64,000 nucleotides of DNA from Prosthecobacter sp. (GTDB taxonomy: Bacteria; Verrucomicrobiota; Verrucomicrobiia; Verrucomicrobiales; Verrucomicrobiaceae): assembly GCF_034366625.1 (NCBI RefSeq), contig NZ_JAXMIH010000019.1, forward strand, positions 1-64,000. The letters run 5' to 3'. Shown one piece after another: positions 41,793 through 50,809 of the stretch; the first letter of the stretch is position 1; every line of letters begins with the position of its first letter. Both the position numbers and the translations under genes were made by a program. The notes beneath the pieces are model-generated. The model saw nothing but the letters and a program-made list of their open reading frames with translations, did not search any database and was not told the DNA's origin.

Positions 41793-42410
41793 ATGCCAAC
41801 GCTCGACCACGAGAACACGCTGAGAGCCTCGGGTTTCCGCATCGTTGCGGGCATTGATGAAGCTGGGCGCGGGCCACTGGCCGGGCCGGTGTGTGTGGCG
41901 GCGGTGGTTCTGCCGGATGACTTCACCCATGCCGTGCTCAACGACTCGAAGCAGCTCAGCGAATCGAAGCGCGAGCGGCTGTATGGCGAGATCACCGGCG
42001 ATGCACGCATCCAGTGGCATTGCGTGAGCATCGAACCCGATGAAATCGACCGCATCAACATCCTCCAGGCCACTTGGGAGGGCATGCGCCGTGCCGCACT
42101 TGGGTTGAATCCAGCGCCTGATGCCGCGCTCATTGATGGCAAGCCGGTGAAACGCTTCCCGCTGCACCACGTCGCCCTGGTCAAAGGTGACAGCCTCAGC
42201 TACTCCATCGCCGCCGCCAGCATCATCGCGAAAGTCACGCGTGATCGCATCATGGTCGCGATGGCGCAGCAGCATCCTGAGTATGGCTTTGAGATTCACA
42301 AAGGCTACCCCACGCCCGCTCATCTCGCCGCTTTGAAGAAGCATGGGCCGTGTCCACATCACCGTCGCAGCTTCAGGCCTGTGGCACAGCTTAAACTCGA
42401 CCCGGCATGA
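41793..42410 (+). CDS. rnhB: Ribonuclease HII
   Basis: RNase HII cuts RNA in DNA-RNA hybrids and starts ribonucleotide excision repair. The 205-residue protein has the DEDD site: the D-E pair in VAGIDEAGRGPLAGPV near residue 20, LNDSKQLSESKRERL, AALIDGKPVKRFP, and D in ASIIAKVTRDRIM. Length is normal (about 200). The start follows a CCC leader at 41793. Its stop overlaps the next start by ATGA, so the YraN-like gene is probably co-translated, a frequent pairing in bacteria. Confidence 0.95.
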   Translation: MPTLDHENTLRASGFRIVAGIDEAGRGPLAGPVCVAAVVLPDDFTHAVLNDSKQLSESKRERLYGEITGDARIQWHCVSIEPDEIDRINILQATWEGMRRAALGLNPAPDAALIDGKPVKRFPLHHVALVKGDSLSYSIAAASIIAKVTRDRIMVAMAQQHPEYGFEIHKGYPTPAHLAALKKHGPCPHHRRSFRPVAQLKLDPA

Positions 42411-42937
42411 AGCACCGTACCTTCCGCCCCGAAAGCTTGTGGCGCTGGCTGCGGCGGCGGGCGACAGGTGATGCTCGTGTGCGAGAGGCGGCGCTTTGGA
42501 TGCATGCTCAACCCCTGTCATTGTTTCGTCGCCGTCTTGCCGGTCGAAAAATGGATCGTCCTGAAATCGGCCGCATGGGCGAATGGATTGCCGCCCGCTG
42601 GCTGGCTTCGCATGACCGCCGTGTGCTCCATCGCAACTACCGTGGCGTCAATCGTGGTGAGGTGGACATCGTGGCCCGCCATCGCGATGTGCTGACGTTT
42701 GTTGAGGTCAAAACCCGCACCAGCACCGCCTTCGGTCGTCCCGCCGATGCTGTTGGCCCTGACAAGCAGCGACTCATTCAACGCGGGGCCATGGACTGGA
42801 TGCGTCTGCTCGGCAATCCGCGCATCAAGTTCCGTTTCGACATCGCCGAGGTCATTCTCACCGAGGGTGAGCTGCCGCATGTCCACATCATCGAAAATGC
42901 CTTCCAGATGCCGGACAGCTCGGTGGCCGGGCGGTGA
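42407..42937 (+). CDS. YraN/UPF0102 family nuclease-like protein
   Basis: The 176-residue protein contains the UPF0102 fold: GRMGEWIAARWLASHDRRVL, NRGEVDIVARHRDVLTFVEV with E-x-D and E-V-K (restriction-endonuclease-like core), and KTRTSTAFGRPADAVGPDKQ. UPF0102 proteins are about 120 residues; this one has about 45 extra N-terminal residues rich in Arg. The genuine start could be downstream at MDRPEIGRM, but the ATGA overlap with rnhB favours the first ATG. A role in DNA processing is suggested by fold and by rnhB linkage; the reaction is unproven. Confidence 0.82.
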   Translation: MKHRTFRPESLWRWLRRRATGDARVREAALWMHAQPLSLFRRRLAGRKMDRPEIGRMGEWIAARWLASHDRRVLHRNYRGVNRGEVDIVARHRDVLTFVEVKTRTSTAFGRPADAVGPDKQRLIQRGAMDWMRLLGNPRIKFRFDIAEVILTEGELPHVHIIENAFQMPDSSVAGR

Positions 42938-43006
42938 AACGTGCTTTGACAGCCTCGGCTCACGCCGTAAAACTGGCGCTCCTTTTCCAACCCCCACGCC
43001 CCGACC

Positions 43007-44020
43007 ATGAGCCAAGCCAACCCTGCCAAGAAGATCATCAACAACCCGCTCAAATGCGCCGACGAGCTCTTTGAAGGCCTCGTGCTGGCCTATGATGGCA
43101 AGGCACGTCGTGTCGGCACGCGTTCCATCGTGATGAACGATCTGCGCCCGGATGCTCCAGCGCTGTTGGTGGGTGGTGGCGCGGGTCATGAGCCGATTTA
43201 TCATGGCCTCGTTGGCAAAGGCATGGCTGATGGTGCTGCCGTGGGCGAAATCTTCGCCGCTCCGCCTCCTGACATCGTGCTCGAAGCCGCGCAGGCCGTG
43301 AACCGTGGCAAAGGCGTGCTGTTCCTCTACGGTAACTATGCCGGTGATGTGATGAACTTCGACATTGGCGCGGAACTCGCTGCGGAAGAAGGCATCACCG
43401 TGAAAACCGTCATCATCGCCGACGATGTCTGCTCCGCTCCGCCAGCGGAGAAGCACAAGCGTCGCGGAGTCGCCGGGCTTGTGCCGATCACCAAGATCGC
43501 CGGTGCCGCCGCCCAGATCGTCGATTCACTCGATGAACTCGCCCGCATCGCTCAAAAAGCCTGCGACAACACGCGCACTGTCGGTGTCTCAACCAAGCCA
43601 GGCAGCATCCCCGCCACCGGCAAGCCGACCTTCGAACTCGCTGACGATGTGATCGGCCTGGGCATGGGCATTCACGGCGAAAAGGGCGTGGGCTTGATCC
43701 CAATGTGCAGCGCTGATGAACTCGCCGCCAAAATTCTCGACTTGCTGTTTGCTGATGATCTGGCGCTCAATTCTGGTGATGAAATCGTCTTCTTCGTCAA
43801 CAGTCTGGGATCCACGCACATGATGGAGCTGCTCATCCTGCTGCGCGGTGCGAAGCCGATCCTCGAAAAGCGCGGCATTAAAATCCACCAGACCATCGTT
43901 GATAACATCGTCACCTGCCAGGAAATGGCCGGTGTGAGCTTCAGCATCACCAAGCTCGACGCCGAGCTGAAAAAACTCTGGGACATGCCCTGCGAGAGCG
44001 TGGGCTACACCAAGCTCTAA
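43007..44020 (+). CDS. dhaK: Dihydroxyacetone kinase, DhaK subunit
   Basis: DhaK binds dihydroxyacetone covalently and positions it for phosphorylation by DhaL. The 337-residue protein starts MSQANPAKKIINNPLKCADE and shows LLVGGGAGHEPIYHGLVGKG (substrate loop) and GMGIHGEKGVGL, containing the substrate-binding histidine. The C-terminal half (AKILDLLFADDLALNSGDEI, SLGSTHMMELLI) is typical. It opens a three-gene unit with a cyclic-nucleotide-binding protein and dhaL. Other ketoses (erythrulose) are possible substrates. Confidence 0.9.
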   Translation: MSQANPAKKIINNPLKCADELFEGLVLAYDGKARRVGTRSIVMNDLRPDAPALLVGGGAGHEPIYHGLVGKGMADGAAVGEIFAAPPPDIVLEAAQAVNRGKGVLFLYGNYAGDVMNFDIGAELAAEEGITVKTVIIADDVCSAPPAEKHKRRGVAGLVPITKIAGAAAQIVDSLDELARIAQKACDNTRTVGVSTKPGSIPATGKPTFELADDVIGLGMGIHGEKGVGLIPMCSADELAAKILDLLFADDLALNSGDEIVFFVNSLGSTHMMELLILLRGAKPILEKRGIKIHQTIVDNIVTCQEMAGVSFSITKLDAELKKLWDMPCESVGYTKL

Positions 44021-44032
44021 ATCATCAAGGCC

Positions 44033-44395
44033 ATGAAACTCCCCGAAATCTTTGCCAGCCCCGTCAACATCCGCTCCTTTGTCCAAGGAGCAGCGATCTT
44101 TAACGCCGGCGACGATTCAGGGGAGATGTTCGTCGTTCAAAGCGGCGAGGTGGACATCATCATTAACGGGACTGTCGTCGAGACCGTCGGTCCCGAAGGT
44201 TTCTTTGGTGAAATCTCGCTCATCGAGGATTCCGCCCGCGCTGCTGATGCCATCGCCAAATCCGATTGCAAGCTGGTGCCCGTGAACCGTCACCATTTCC
44301 TCTACATGGTCGATGAGATGCCGCAGTTCGCCCTCCACGTCATGAAAGGCATGGCAGACCGGCTGCGCAATGCGGACAAGCGCGCGGAAGCGTGA
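44033..44395 (+). CDS. Small cyclic-nucleotide-binding domain protein
   Basis: The 120-residue protein is almost entirely one CNB domain: FVQGAAIFNAGDDSGEMFVV, QSGEVDIIINGTVVETVGPE, GFFGEISLIEDSARAADAIA (phosphate-binding cassette with GE-x-(S/A)-L and R-A-A) and the C-helix VMKGMADRLRNAD. No DNA-binding or catalytic domain is attached, so it is not a CRP transcription factor. It lies between dhaK and dhaL (12 and 61 bases), which suggests nucleotide control of the kinase; this is inferred from position. The adenylate cyclase at 38614 could supply the ligand. Confidence 0.85.
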   Translation: MKLPEIFASPVNIRSFVQGAAIFNAGDDSGEMFVVQSGEVDIIINGTVVETVGPEGFFGEISLIEDSARAADAIAKSDCKLVPVNRHHFLYMVDEMPQFALHVMKGMADRLRNADKRAEA

Positions 44396-44456
44396 GGGGC
44401 TGTCATTTGGGCTTCGCATTTGACTTCGCGGCCAATGCGCCAACAATCGCTGCCCC

Positions 44457-45092
44457 ATGCCCAAAGCCACCCTCTCCAAAGACGAAGTCAAAGCCATGCT
44501 CATCCTCGCGTGCGAGCGCATCATCGCCGCGGAGCCAATGCTGTCCCAAGCCGACCGTGATCTCGGTGATGGCGACCACGGCATGGGCATGGAGCGTGGC
44601 ATGAGAGCCGCGATTGAAAAACTCAACGCCGGTGATGTGGAAAGTATCGAGAAAGCCTTCGCCACCGTCGGCATGGCGATGATGAGCAGCATGGGCGGCG
44701 CCAGCGGCGCGATCTTTGGCACCTTCTTCCGCAACGGCGGCAAGGCTTTGAATGGCAAAGATGCCTTCGATGCCGCCGGGCTCGCTGTTTTCCTCAAAGC
44801 GGGCGTGGATGGCGTGAAACAGCGCGGCGGTGCCGCCATTGGCGACAAGACCTGCGTGGATGCGATGGAACCTGCCGCGAACAAAGCCGCTGAAGTGGCG
44901 ACTCAATCATTGCCCGAGGCGATTACCGCAGTCGCAGCGGCCACAGATGCTGGCAAAGAAGCCAGCAAGGCTATGATCGCCAAGTTTGGCCGTGCGAAGA
45001 CCCTCGGCGAGGCCTGCATCGGTTTTCCGGATGCTGGAGCCTGCTCCGTTGTCGTGATCATCGACGCGTTCCGCGATTTTATCGTGGCCTGA
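44457..45092 (+). CDS. dhaL: Dihydroxyacetone kinase, DhaL subunit
   Basis: DhaL is the nucleotide-binding subunit that transfers phosphate to the ketose held by DhaK. The 211-residue protein shows the Mg-ADP acidic motif SQADRDLGDGDHGMGMERGM near residue 37 and MMSSMGGASGAIFGTFFRNG, both family hallmarks, plus GDKTCVDAMEPA. No DhaM or other PTS phosphoryl donor is visible nearby, so whether it uses ATP or a PTS donor is open. Its 3' end overlaps menD (convergent) by 14 bases. Confidence 0.9.
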   Translation: MPKATLSKDEVKAMLILACERIIAAEPMLSQADRDLGDGDHGMGMERGMRAAIEKLNAGDVESIEKAFATVGMAMMSSMGGASGAIFGTFFRNGGKALNGKDAFDAAGLAVFLKAGVDGVKQRGGAAIGDKTCVDAMEPAANKAAEVATQSLPEAITAVAAATDAGKEASKAMIAKFGRAKTLGEACIGFPDAGACSVVVIIDAFRDFIVA

Positions 45093-46617
45093 TCACGGGA
45101 CGCTGCCAGTCCTTCCAAAAAGCCTCCGTTTGCAGCGGATCGGGCCGGATTTCGATCACGATCGGCATCGGTAGCAGGTCTTCCAAATCGAGGGCATCAT
45201 CGGTTTGCAGGTATTCCATGCCCCACATCTGCGCCCATGGCTCAAAGCTCATCGAGTGGCGATTTTCGATCACGCTGCGGGCTGCATCCGGCAGCGCGCG
45301 CATGCTGGCCACGCGGGAGAAAATTTTGCCGCCGCCGTTGTTGATGATTACGATACGCAGCTTCGGATGATCCATCTGCGCGATGATCCACGGCGCGGCG
45401 AGATCATACAGCGCGCTCAGATCGCCGAGAATCAGCCAGCATTCGCCGTGGTGAACCGCACTGGTGCCGAGAAAGGTCGAAACCAGCCCGTCGATGCCGT
45501 TGGCACCGCGATTTGCGAAGAACTTCACGCCGGGCTTCGAAGTTTGCAGCGCCAGATTGAATTCACGAATCGGCAGGCTGTTGCCGAGAAACACCCGTGA
45601 GCCTGCGGGAATGACATCCGCGATCTTTCTCACCCATCCCGGTTCTGAACCGGCAAACTTGTCGAGATCGGGTTCAAATTTCAGGATGCCGCACGAATCG
45701 CCGTGTTTTGAGCATTGGGCGCCATGCAATGCCTCCCAAGGCATCGTTGTCACATTCTCCGTCCGCGCCAGACCGCTGAAGCCAGTCCGCGTGATGTTGG
45801 TGACGTGAATTCTAGGCTGCGACTCCAAATCCCGCCACCAACGCCACGAGGGCACCGCGCCGAGACGCAGCACATGCGCGGGGCGGGCGGATTGCAGCGC
45901 TCGCTCGCCGCCTGGAGTCAACAGCGGCAGCAGATCGCGGAAGCCATGCAGATTTGAGGTGGCCTCCGCGATGATTGGGACGCCGAGTTTGGCAAGCAAT
46001 GGCGCTGCTTCCGCCGCATCTTCAGGATGCATGCCTGAGGCGAGCACCAGGTCACACTGCAAGGAGCAGGGGCTTCCAGCCGCCGCAGTCTGCGACACAC
46101 GCGCGCCAGAAAAATCAATGCCTGGAGCATTCGTTTCCAAGGGCTCATCCAGGCATACGTTCAGATGCCGGGGACGATCATTCCGTGTCTCATACATCCC
46201 CAGCGGATCATCCGTGGCGTCCCAGTCGCCGAGAGTTTGTGCATACACGCCAAACAAACCATGCTGCTCAATGGCCTGCGGCGCGCCGCTGCCACGGTAG
46301 CTCTTCGGGCGGTCTGCGGTCAGCAGGAACAGGGGCAGAGCCTGGTAGTGCGCCTCGATCACCGCTGGCAGCAGTTCCGCGGCAGCGGTGCCGCTGGTAG
46401 TCACGACCGCCACGGGCTGGCGATCCGCCATGATGCGGCCCAACGCAAAAAACGCTGCGCTGCGCTCCTCGAAGAAATTCCACACCTTCAGCCCCTGGCT
46501 TGCCAGCAAAGAGGCGACCAGTGGCGCATTGCGTGCGCCAGCGGCGACGCAGACCTCGCGCACACCGAAGTGGGCGAGTGTGCTCAGAGTTTGTTGGATG
46601 AGCTGGGACTGGGTCAT
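45079..46617 (-). CDS. menD: 2-succinyl-5-enolpyruvyl-6-hydroxy-3-cyclohexene-1-carboxylate synthase
   Basis: MenD is a thiamine-diphosphate enzyme that joins 2-oxoglutarate-derived succinic semialdehyde to isochorismate in menaquinone synthesis. The 512-residue protein has the N-terminal Pyr domain (FGVREVCVAAGARNAPLVAS, then FEERSAAFFALGRIMADRQP with the catalytic Glu, VAVVTTSGTAAAELLPAVIE) and a PP domain with GDLSALYDLAAPWII and NNGGGKIFSRV as the ThDP/Mg site. The common PGSR loop reads AGAR. It overlaps menF by four bases, so translation is coupled. Confidence 0.9.
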   Translation of the reverse strand: MTQSQLIQQTLSTLAHFGVREVCVAAGARNAPLVASLLASQGLKVWNFFEERSAAFFALGRIMADRQPVAVVTTSGTAAAELLPAVIEAHYQALPLFLLTADRPKSYRGSGAPQAIEQHGLFGVYAQTLGDWDATDDPLGMYETRNDRPRHLNVCLDEPLETNAPGIDFSGARVSQTAAAGSPCSLQCDLVLASGMHPEDAAEAAPLLAKLGVPIIAEATSNLHGFRDLLPLLTPGGERALQSARPAHVLRLGAVPSWRWWRDLESQPRIHVTNITRTGFSGLARTENVTTMPWEALHGAQCSKHGDSCGILKFEPDLDKFAGSEPGWVRKIADVIPAGSRVFLGNSLPIREFNLALQTSKPGVKFFANRGANGIDGLVSTFLGTSAVHHGECWLILGDLSALYDLAAPWIIAQMDHPKLRIVIINNGGGKIFSRVASMRALPDAARSVIENRHSMSFEPWAQMWGMEYLQTDDALDLEDLLPMPIVIEIRPDPLQTEAFWKDWQRPVIRPR

Positions 46618-47630
46618 GAATGCAGTGCCAGCAGACGCAGGACGGCCTCGCGTTTCAACCGCAATTCACGCCATTCGTGATCAAACGCACTGCCGCCCAC
46701 GATACCGCAGCCAGACGGGAGGCTGATCTTGTCGCCTTCCCAGCAGATGCCGCGGATGGCAACAATGATGTGGGTGGTGCCGTCGCTTTCAATGAACCCG
46801 AAGGGAGCACCGAAAAATCCTGGCACCTTCAACTGCTGGCGATACTCACGCAGCTTCGCGAGTGACGCGTCATCACGTGGCAGGCAGCCGACGGCAGGTG
46901 TGGGGTGCAGCAGCGGCACCAATTGCGCAGGATCGGCGGTCTCGCGCATTTTCACGCTGAGCTTTGATTGGAAATGCACGAGACCGGAGGTCTGGCAGAG
47001 CGAGCGCGGCAGGCGGGTCACTTTGCCAAGGGTTTGCAGTCGGTCGGCGAGGTAGCGCACGACGATTTCATGCTCCTCGATCTCTTTCACATCCGTGAGG
47101 AAGGCGTCCTGATTGCCTGGCTTCGCGGTTCCGGCCAGCGCCATCGTTTCAAGATCATGTCCTTTCGCGGTGAACAGCAGTTCTGGCGTCGCGCCCAGGA
47201 AGCCGCCGGAGTCTTTCACATGAGCGTAACCCCACATGTTTTCAGGGGCCTTCATGATGGCGTCCAGCAGACGTCTGGGGTCGCCCGAGGTCAAAGTGCC
47301 GGACTCGGTGAGCACGGGCACCATCTTTTCGATGCGTTTGGCCAGCACCTCGCGGCGGATGCGCCGGAAGGCCATCTTGAACCATTCGGTGGCCGGTTTG
47401 GCCCAGTGAATCTGCGGTGTGGCGGCTCCGTTGAGATGAATCGTTTTAGCCAGGCTTTCCGCCGTGATGGCGTGCAGTTTGGCAGGCACTTTCCAGGGCT
47501 TGGGATCGCTCAGATCGAAGTCATTGATGTAGAAGGCACCTCCCGCGGCCGGCGCGGCGGCCAGCGCGGTGAAGGGGCCTTCTCCCAGCCACGCCCGTCC
47601 GTCGGGCAGCCTGAACAATGCGAATTCCAT
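46614..47630 (-). CDS. menF: Isochorismate synthase
   Basis: MenF converts chorismate to isochorismate, the first step of menaquinone synthesis. The 338-residue protein matches the C-terminal chorismate-binding domain: GFLGATPELLF, MALAGTAKPGNQDAF, VKEIEEHEIVVRYLADRL, LLHPTPAVGCLPRD and PSGCGIVGGSAFDHEWREL. It is shorter than E. coli MenF (about 430) because the N-terminal half is reduced. MEFALFRLPDG at 47630 is taken as start; a preceding ATG (47633) and a longer frame to 47675 exist. It lies upstream of menD in the same operon and is divergent from the SIS gene. Confidence 0.88.
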   Translation of the reverse strand: MEFALFRLPDGRAWLGEGPFTALAAAPAAGGAFYINDFDLSDPKPWKVPAKLHAITAESLAKTIHLNGAATPQIHWAKPATEWFKMAFRRIRREVLAKRIEKMVPVLTESGTLTSGDPRRLLDAIMKAPENMWGYAHVKDSGGFLGATPELLFTAKGHDLETMALAGTAKPGNQDAFLTDVKEIEEHEIVVRYLADRLQTLGKVTRLPRSLCQTSGLVHFQSKLSVKMRETADPAQLVPLLHPTPAVGCLPRDDASLAKLREYRQQLKVPGFFGAPFGFIESDGTTHIIVAIRGICWEGDKISLPSGCGIVGGSAFDHEWRELRLKREAVLRLLALHS

Positions 47631-47731
47631 CATGCGAGTTTGTGTGCATAGTGAAACGTACCGCGCAGCGTGCAAGATGGGAAAGTGTCACAACTGAACA
47701 TCCGTTCTGCCACGCCGGTCGAATCCCTTGC

Positions 47732-49261
47732 ATGAACGCCGCTGACGAATTCCTCCGTGTCGCTTCCGACTATCAGCTCGGCGCGCTGGACACGGAGTCC
47801 CAGCACCCCTTCACCTTGTCCCTTTCCCAGATGGCCCGGGAGGATGTGGGAGAGGCGGTCAAACTGATGCATCAGGTCGATATACATGCATTGCGGCAGA
47901 TGCAGGCCAAGGCCGCGCCGTTGGCGGACCTTGCCCGCGCCGTGGCTGCCACGTTTGATGCCGACCATCGTGTGTTTCTCTGCGGCTGCGGTGCCACGGG
48001 CCGTCTCTCGCTCAGCATCGAGATTTTTTGCCGCATGGGGGTGCTGCCTGCGCCGGACCCGGAGCGTGTCGTGGCTTTCATGGCCGGAGGCGATCTCGCC
48101 TTGATCAAAGCCATCGAAACCTTCGAGGATCATCCCGAATACGGTGCGCGGCAGCTTGAAGAACTGGGATTTGCCGCGGGTGACTTGCTGATTTCATCGA
48201 CCGAAGGTGGCGAAACACCCTTCGTCATCGGGGCCACTGAACGTGCTGCCGAACTGTCCGCCAACCACCCGTGGTTCCTGTATTGCAATCCTGACGATCA
48301 GCTCATCAAAGCCGCCGAGCGGTCCAAACGTGTGATTCAAAGCAAAAAGATTCGCAAACTGAACCTCGCCGTCGGGGCGATGGCGGTGGCAGGCAGCACC
48401 CGCATGCAGGCCAGCACGGTGCTCATGGCGGCGATCGGCTTCGCCTTCATGCACCAGCGTGATCCAGAACAAGCGCCTGCGGAGGTGTTGCAACTCCTGC
48501 GTCATGTGGCGCATTGCGACGGCCAGTTTCTCGTGCCGTTCATCGAGCACGAGGCGGCGGTGTATGAGCGCGGTGCGTTCGTGTTGTATGAAAGCGCGCG
48601 TTTTGGCATCACCGTCGTCACGGACACCACCGAACGGGCCCCGACCTTCAGTCTGGCTGCGTTTGAAAAACAGGACGATCCTGCCGCGTCCGCCTCGTGG
48701 TGCCATTTCATCATGCCGGAACAGCCGGAGGCGCATGTGGCCTGGAAGGCGCTGCTGCATCGTGCTCCACGCACGCTGGAGTGGCCGGATGTGCGGCACG
48801 TCGCCGGGGCGGAGGTGCTGGCCTGCTACGACTTCTCCGCGCAACTGAGCGCTCGCCGACAAATCCGCACGCAGAACGCTGAACATCTGCCTTTCCGCAT
48901 CGGTGGCGGGGCGGGGGAGATGGTCTGGGAGTTCGATGGTTTGTGTGAGCGGATCAATCTCGCGGGCGTGCATGAGTTTCACGCTCATCTGATGCTCAAG
49001 ATGCTCATCAACATCCATTCCACGCTCGTCATGGGCCGGCTGGGCCGTTACCTGGACAATCTCATGACCTATGTGAAGCCCAGCAACAACAAGCTCATCG
49101 ACCGCTCCGTGCGCTACGTGCGTCTGCTGGCCCAGCGCCGCACGGGCAAGCTGCCCGGCTATCAGAAGGTGACGCGGGTGTTGTTTGCGGAGCGCGAGAA
49201 ACTGAAACCCGGAGACCCGGTCGTTCTCAAGACGCTGGCAGCGCTCGGGGTGACGGTTTGA
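47732..49261 (+). CDS. SIS-domain sugar phosphate protein (MurQ-like)
   Basis: The 509-residue protein contains SIS-type phosphosugar-binding sequence: VFLCGCGATGRLSLSIEIFC (as in MurQ GxGTSGR-type loops), ISSTEGGETPFVIGATERAA, WFLYCNPDDQLIKAAERS and KLNLAVGAMAVAGSTRMQAS. The signature of MurQ (N-acetylmuramate-6-phosphate etherase) is recognisable, but the protein is much longer than MurQ (about 300) because of a second half (FEKQDDPAASASWCHFIMPE, EMVWEFDGLCERINLAGVHE). A phosphosugar isomerase or etherase role is likely; the substrate is open. The start at 47732 follows removal of a non-homologous extension. Confidence 0.7.
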   Translation: MNAADEFLRVASDYQLGALDTESQHPFTLSLSQMAREDVGEAVKLMHQVDIHALRQMQAKAAPLADLARAVAATFDADHRVFLCGCGATGRLSLSIEIFCRMGVLPAPDPERVVAFMAGGDLALIKAIETFEDHPEYGARQLEELGFAAGDLLISSTEGGETPFVIGATERAAELSANHPWFLYCNPDDQLIKAAERSKRVIQSKKIRKLNLAVGAMAVAGSTRMQASTVLMAAIGFAFMHQRDPEQAPAEVLQLLRHVAHCDGQFLVPFIEHEAAVYERGAFVLYESARFGITVVTDTTERAPTFSLAAFEKQDDPAASASWCHFIMPEQPEAHVAWKALLHRAPRTLEWPDVRHVAGAEVLACYDFSAQLSARRQIRTQNAEHLPFRIGGGAGEMVWEFDGLCERINLAGVHEFHAHLMLKMLINIHSTLVMGRLGRYLDNLMTYVKPSNNKLIDRSVRYVRLLAQRRTGKLPGYQKVTRVLFAEREKLKPGDPVVLKTLAALGVTV

Positions 49262-49300
49262 TCGTTTGAAACATGACCGTCAGCGGCTTCGTAAGCCCGT

Positions 49301-50755
49301 GTGATGATTCCTCAGAACGACAGCCGCCTGCGCGACCTCACGCGACGCCATTTCTTCAGCCAGTGTGGCATGGGGATCGGCTCGGTGGCGCTGGCCTCGA
49401 TGATGGCTGAGCGGGGATTGAGCGCGGCCAGCGCGGCGGCCTCTGCGGGGCCGGGAGTGATGAAAAAGACACATGTCACGCCACGGGCGAAGAATGTGAT
49501 CTACCTGTTCATGGCGGGCGGACCATCACAGCTCGAACTGTTCGACTACAAGCCGAAGCTCATCGAATTGAACGCCCAGCCGATCCCGCAGAGCTACATC
49601 GAAGGGAAACGCTTCGCCTTCATGGGCAGCAGCAACGGTTTCAACCTGCTCGGCACACGGCGCAGCTTCAAACAACATGGCCAGAGCGGTTCCTGGGTGA
49701 GCGACATGCTGCCCTATACCTCCGGCGTCGTGGATGACATCAGCATCGTCACCACCTGCAAAACGGAGCTCTTCAATCATGCGCCAGCGAAGCTGTTCAT
49801 GAACACGGGCAGCGGCCAGTTCGGGCGGCCGTCGATGGGCGCGTGGGCCACGTATGGCATCGGCAGTGAGTCGAGCGACCTGCCGGGCTTTGTCGTGCTG
49901 CAAAGCGGCCCACGCGGTCCTCGTGGTGGCGCGGTGCTGTGGGGCAGCGGGTTTTTGCCCACAACGTATCAAGGCGTGCCGTTGCGTGGCACCGGTGAGC
50001 CGATTTTAAATCTCTCCACGCCCGCGAGCTACAGCGCGGCGAGTCAGCGGCGGGTGATCGACACGGCACGCGAGCTGAATCTCGCCCGACTCGTCGAAAC
50101 GGGTGACGAGGAGATTCAAACGCGCATCAACGCCTATGAAATGGCCTGGCGCATGCAGAGCAGCGCGCCGGAGCTGATTGATCTGCGTGGTGAATCGAAG
50201 GCGACGCTCGACCTTTACGGCATTGATCCCTCGCAACCGTCGTTTGCGCGCAACTGCCTTCTCGCACGGCGTCTCGTCGAACGCGGCACACGTTTCGTGC
50301 AGCTCTATCACACGAGCTGGGACAATCACGGTGGCAAAGGCGAGACGCTGGAGGATGATTTTCCGAAGGTCGTCAAAGATGTCGATCAGGCCTGCGCGGC
50401 GTTGATCCGCGATTTGAAGTCACGTGGCCTGCTGGAGGAGACGCTGGTCATCTGGGGCGGTGAGTTTGGCCGCACGCCGATGGGTGAGAATCGCGACAAG
50501 ACCGGCCGCAATCACCACATCGACGCGTTCACGATGTGGTTTGCTGGTGGTGGCGTGAAGGCGGGGCAAACGCTCGGCAAAACGGACGAACTGGGCTTCG
50601 GCGTGGCTGAAGATCCAGCGCATGTGCATGATCTGCATGCCACCATCCTCCATCTGCTCGGGCTGGAGCATGAAAAACTGACCTTCAAATTCCAAGGCCG
50701 CGATTTCCGCCTGACGGACGTCCACGGCAAGGTGATCGAGAAGTTGTTGGCCTGA
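49301..50755 (+). CDS. DUF1501 protein with Tat signal
   Basis: The 484-residue protein has a leader with RR (RDLTRRHFFSQCGMGIGSVA). Core motifs are VIYLFMAGGPSQLELFDYKP, FGRTPMGENRDKTGRNHHID (here N replaces the D of the GRDHH form) and the shared C-terminus FKFQGRDFRLTDVHGKVIEK. It closely follows the layout of the DUF1501 gene at 28279. No DUF1549/DUF1553 gene is beside it. A double ATG at 49301/49304 leaves the first residue uncertain. A strong hairpin follows the stop. Confidence 0.86.
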   Translation: MMIPQNDSRLRDLTRRHFFSQCGMGIGSVALASMMAERGLSAASAAASAGPGVMKKTHVTPRAKNVIYLFMAGGPSQLELFDYKPKLIELNAQPIPQSYIEGKRFAFMGSSNGFNLLGTRRSFKQHGQSGSWVSDMLPYTSGVVDDISIVTTCKTELFNHAPAKLFMNTGSGQFGRPSMGAWATYGIGSESSDLPGFVVLQSGPRGPRGGAVLWGSGFLPTTYQGVPLRGTGEPILNLSTPASYSAASQRRVIDTARELNLARLVETGDEEIQTRINAYEMAWRMQSSAPELIDLRGESKATLDLYGIDPSQPSFARNCLLARRLVERGTRFVQLYHTSWDNHGGKGETLEDDFPKVVKDVDQACAALIRDLKSRGLLEETLVIWGGEFGRTPMGENRDKTGRNHHIDAFTMWFAGGGVKAGQTLGKTDELGFGVAEDPAHVHDLHATILHLLGLEHEKLTFKFQGRDFRLTDVHGKVIEKLLA

Positions 50756-50757
50756 GG

Positions 50758-50806
50758 AAGGGGAACATCTTGTTCCCCTTTTCCTGAAGGGATCAGGATG
50801 ATCCCT
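50758..50806. terminator. Tandem hairpins between convergent genes
   Basis: Hairpin 1: AAGGGGAACA pairs perfectly with TGTTCCCCTT (50758-50780), loop TCT, followed by TTCC. Hairpin 2: AGGGATCA pairs with TGATCCCT (50788-50806), loop GGA. They fill the 54-base gap between the DUF1501 and zinc-ribbon genes and could end transcription from both sides. Confidence 0.6.
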
Positions 50807-50809
50807 CTC

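Noticed and set aside
40944-42521. 525-codon minus-strand frame over the secreted protein and rnhB
   Set aside because: rnhB on the opposite strand has complete catalytic motifs; this frame is its shadow.
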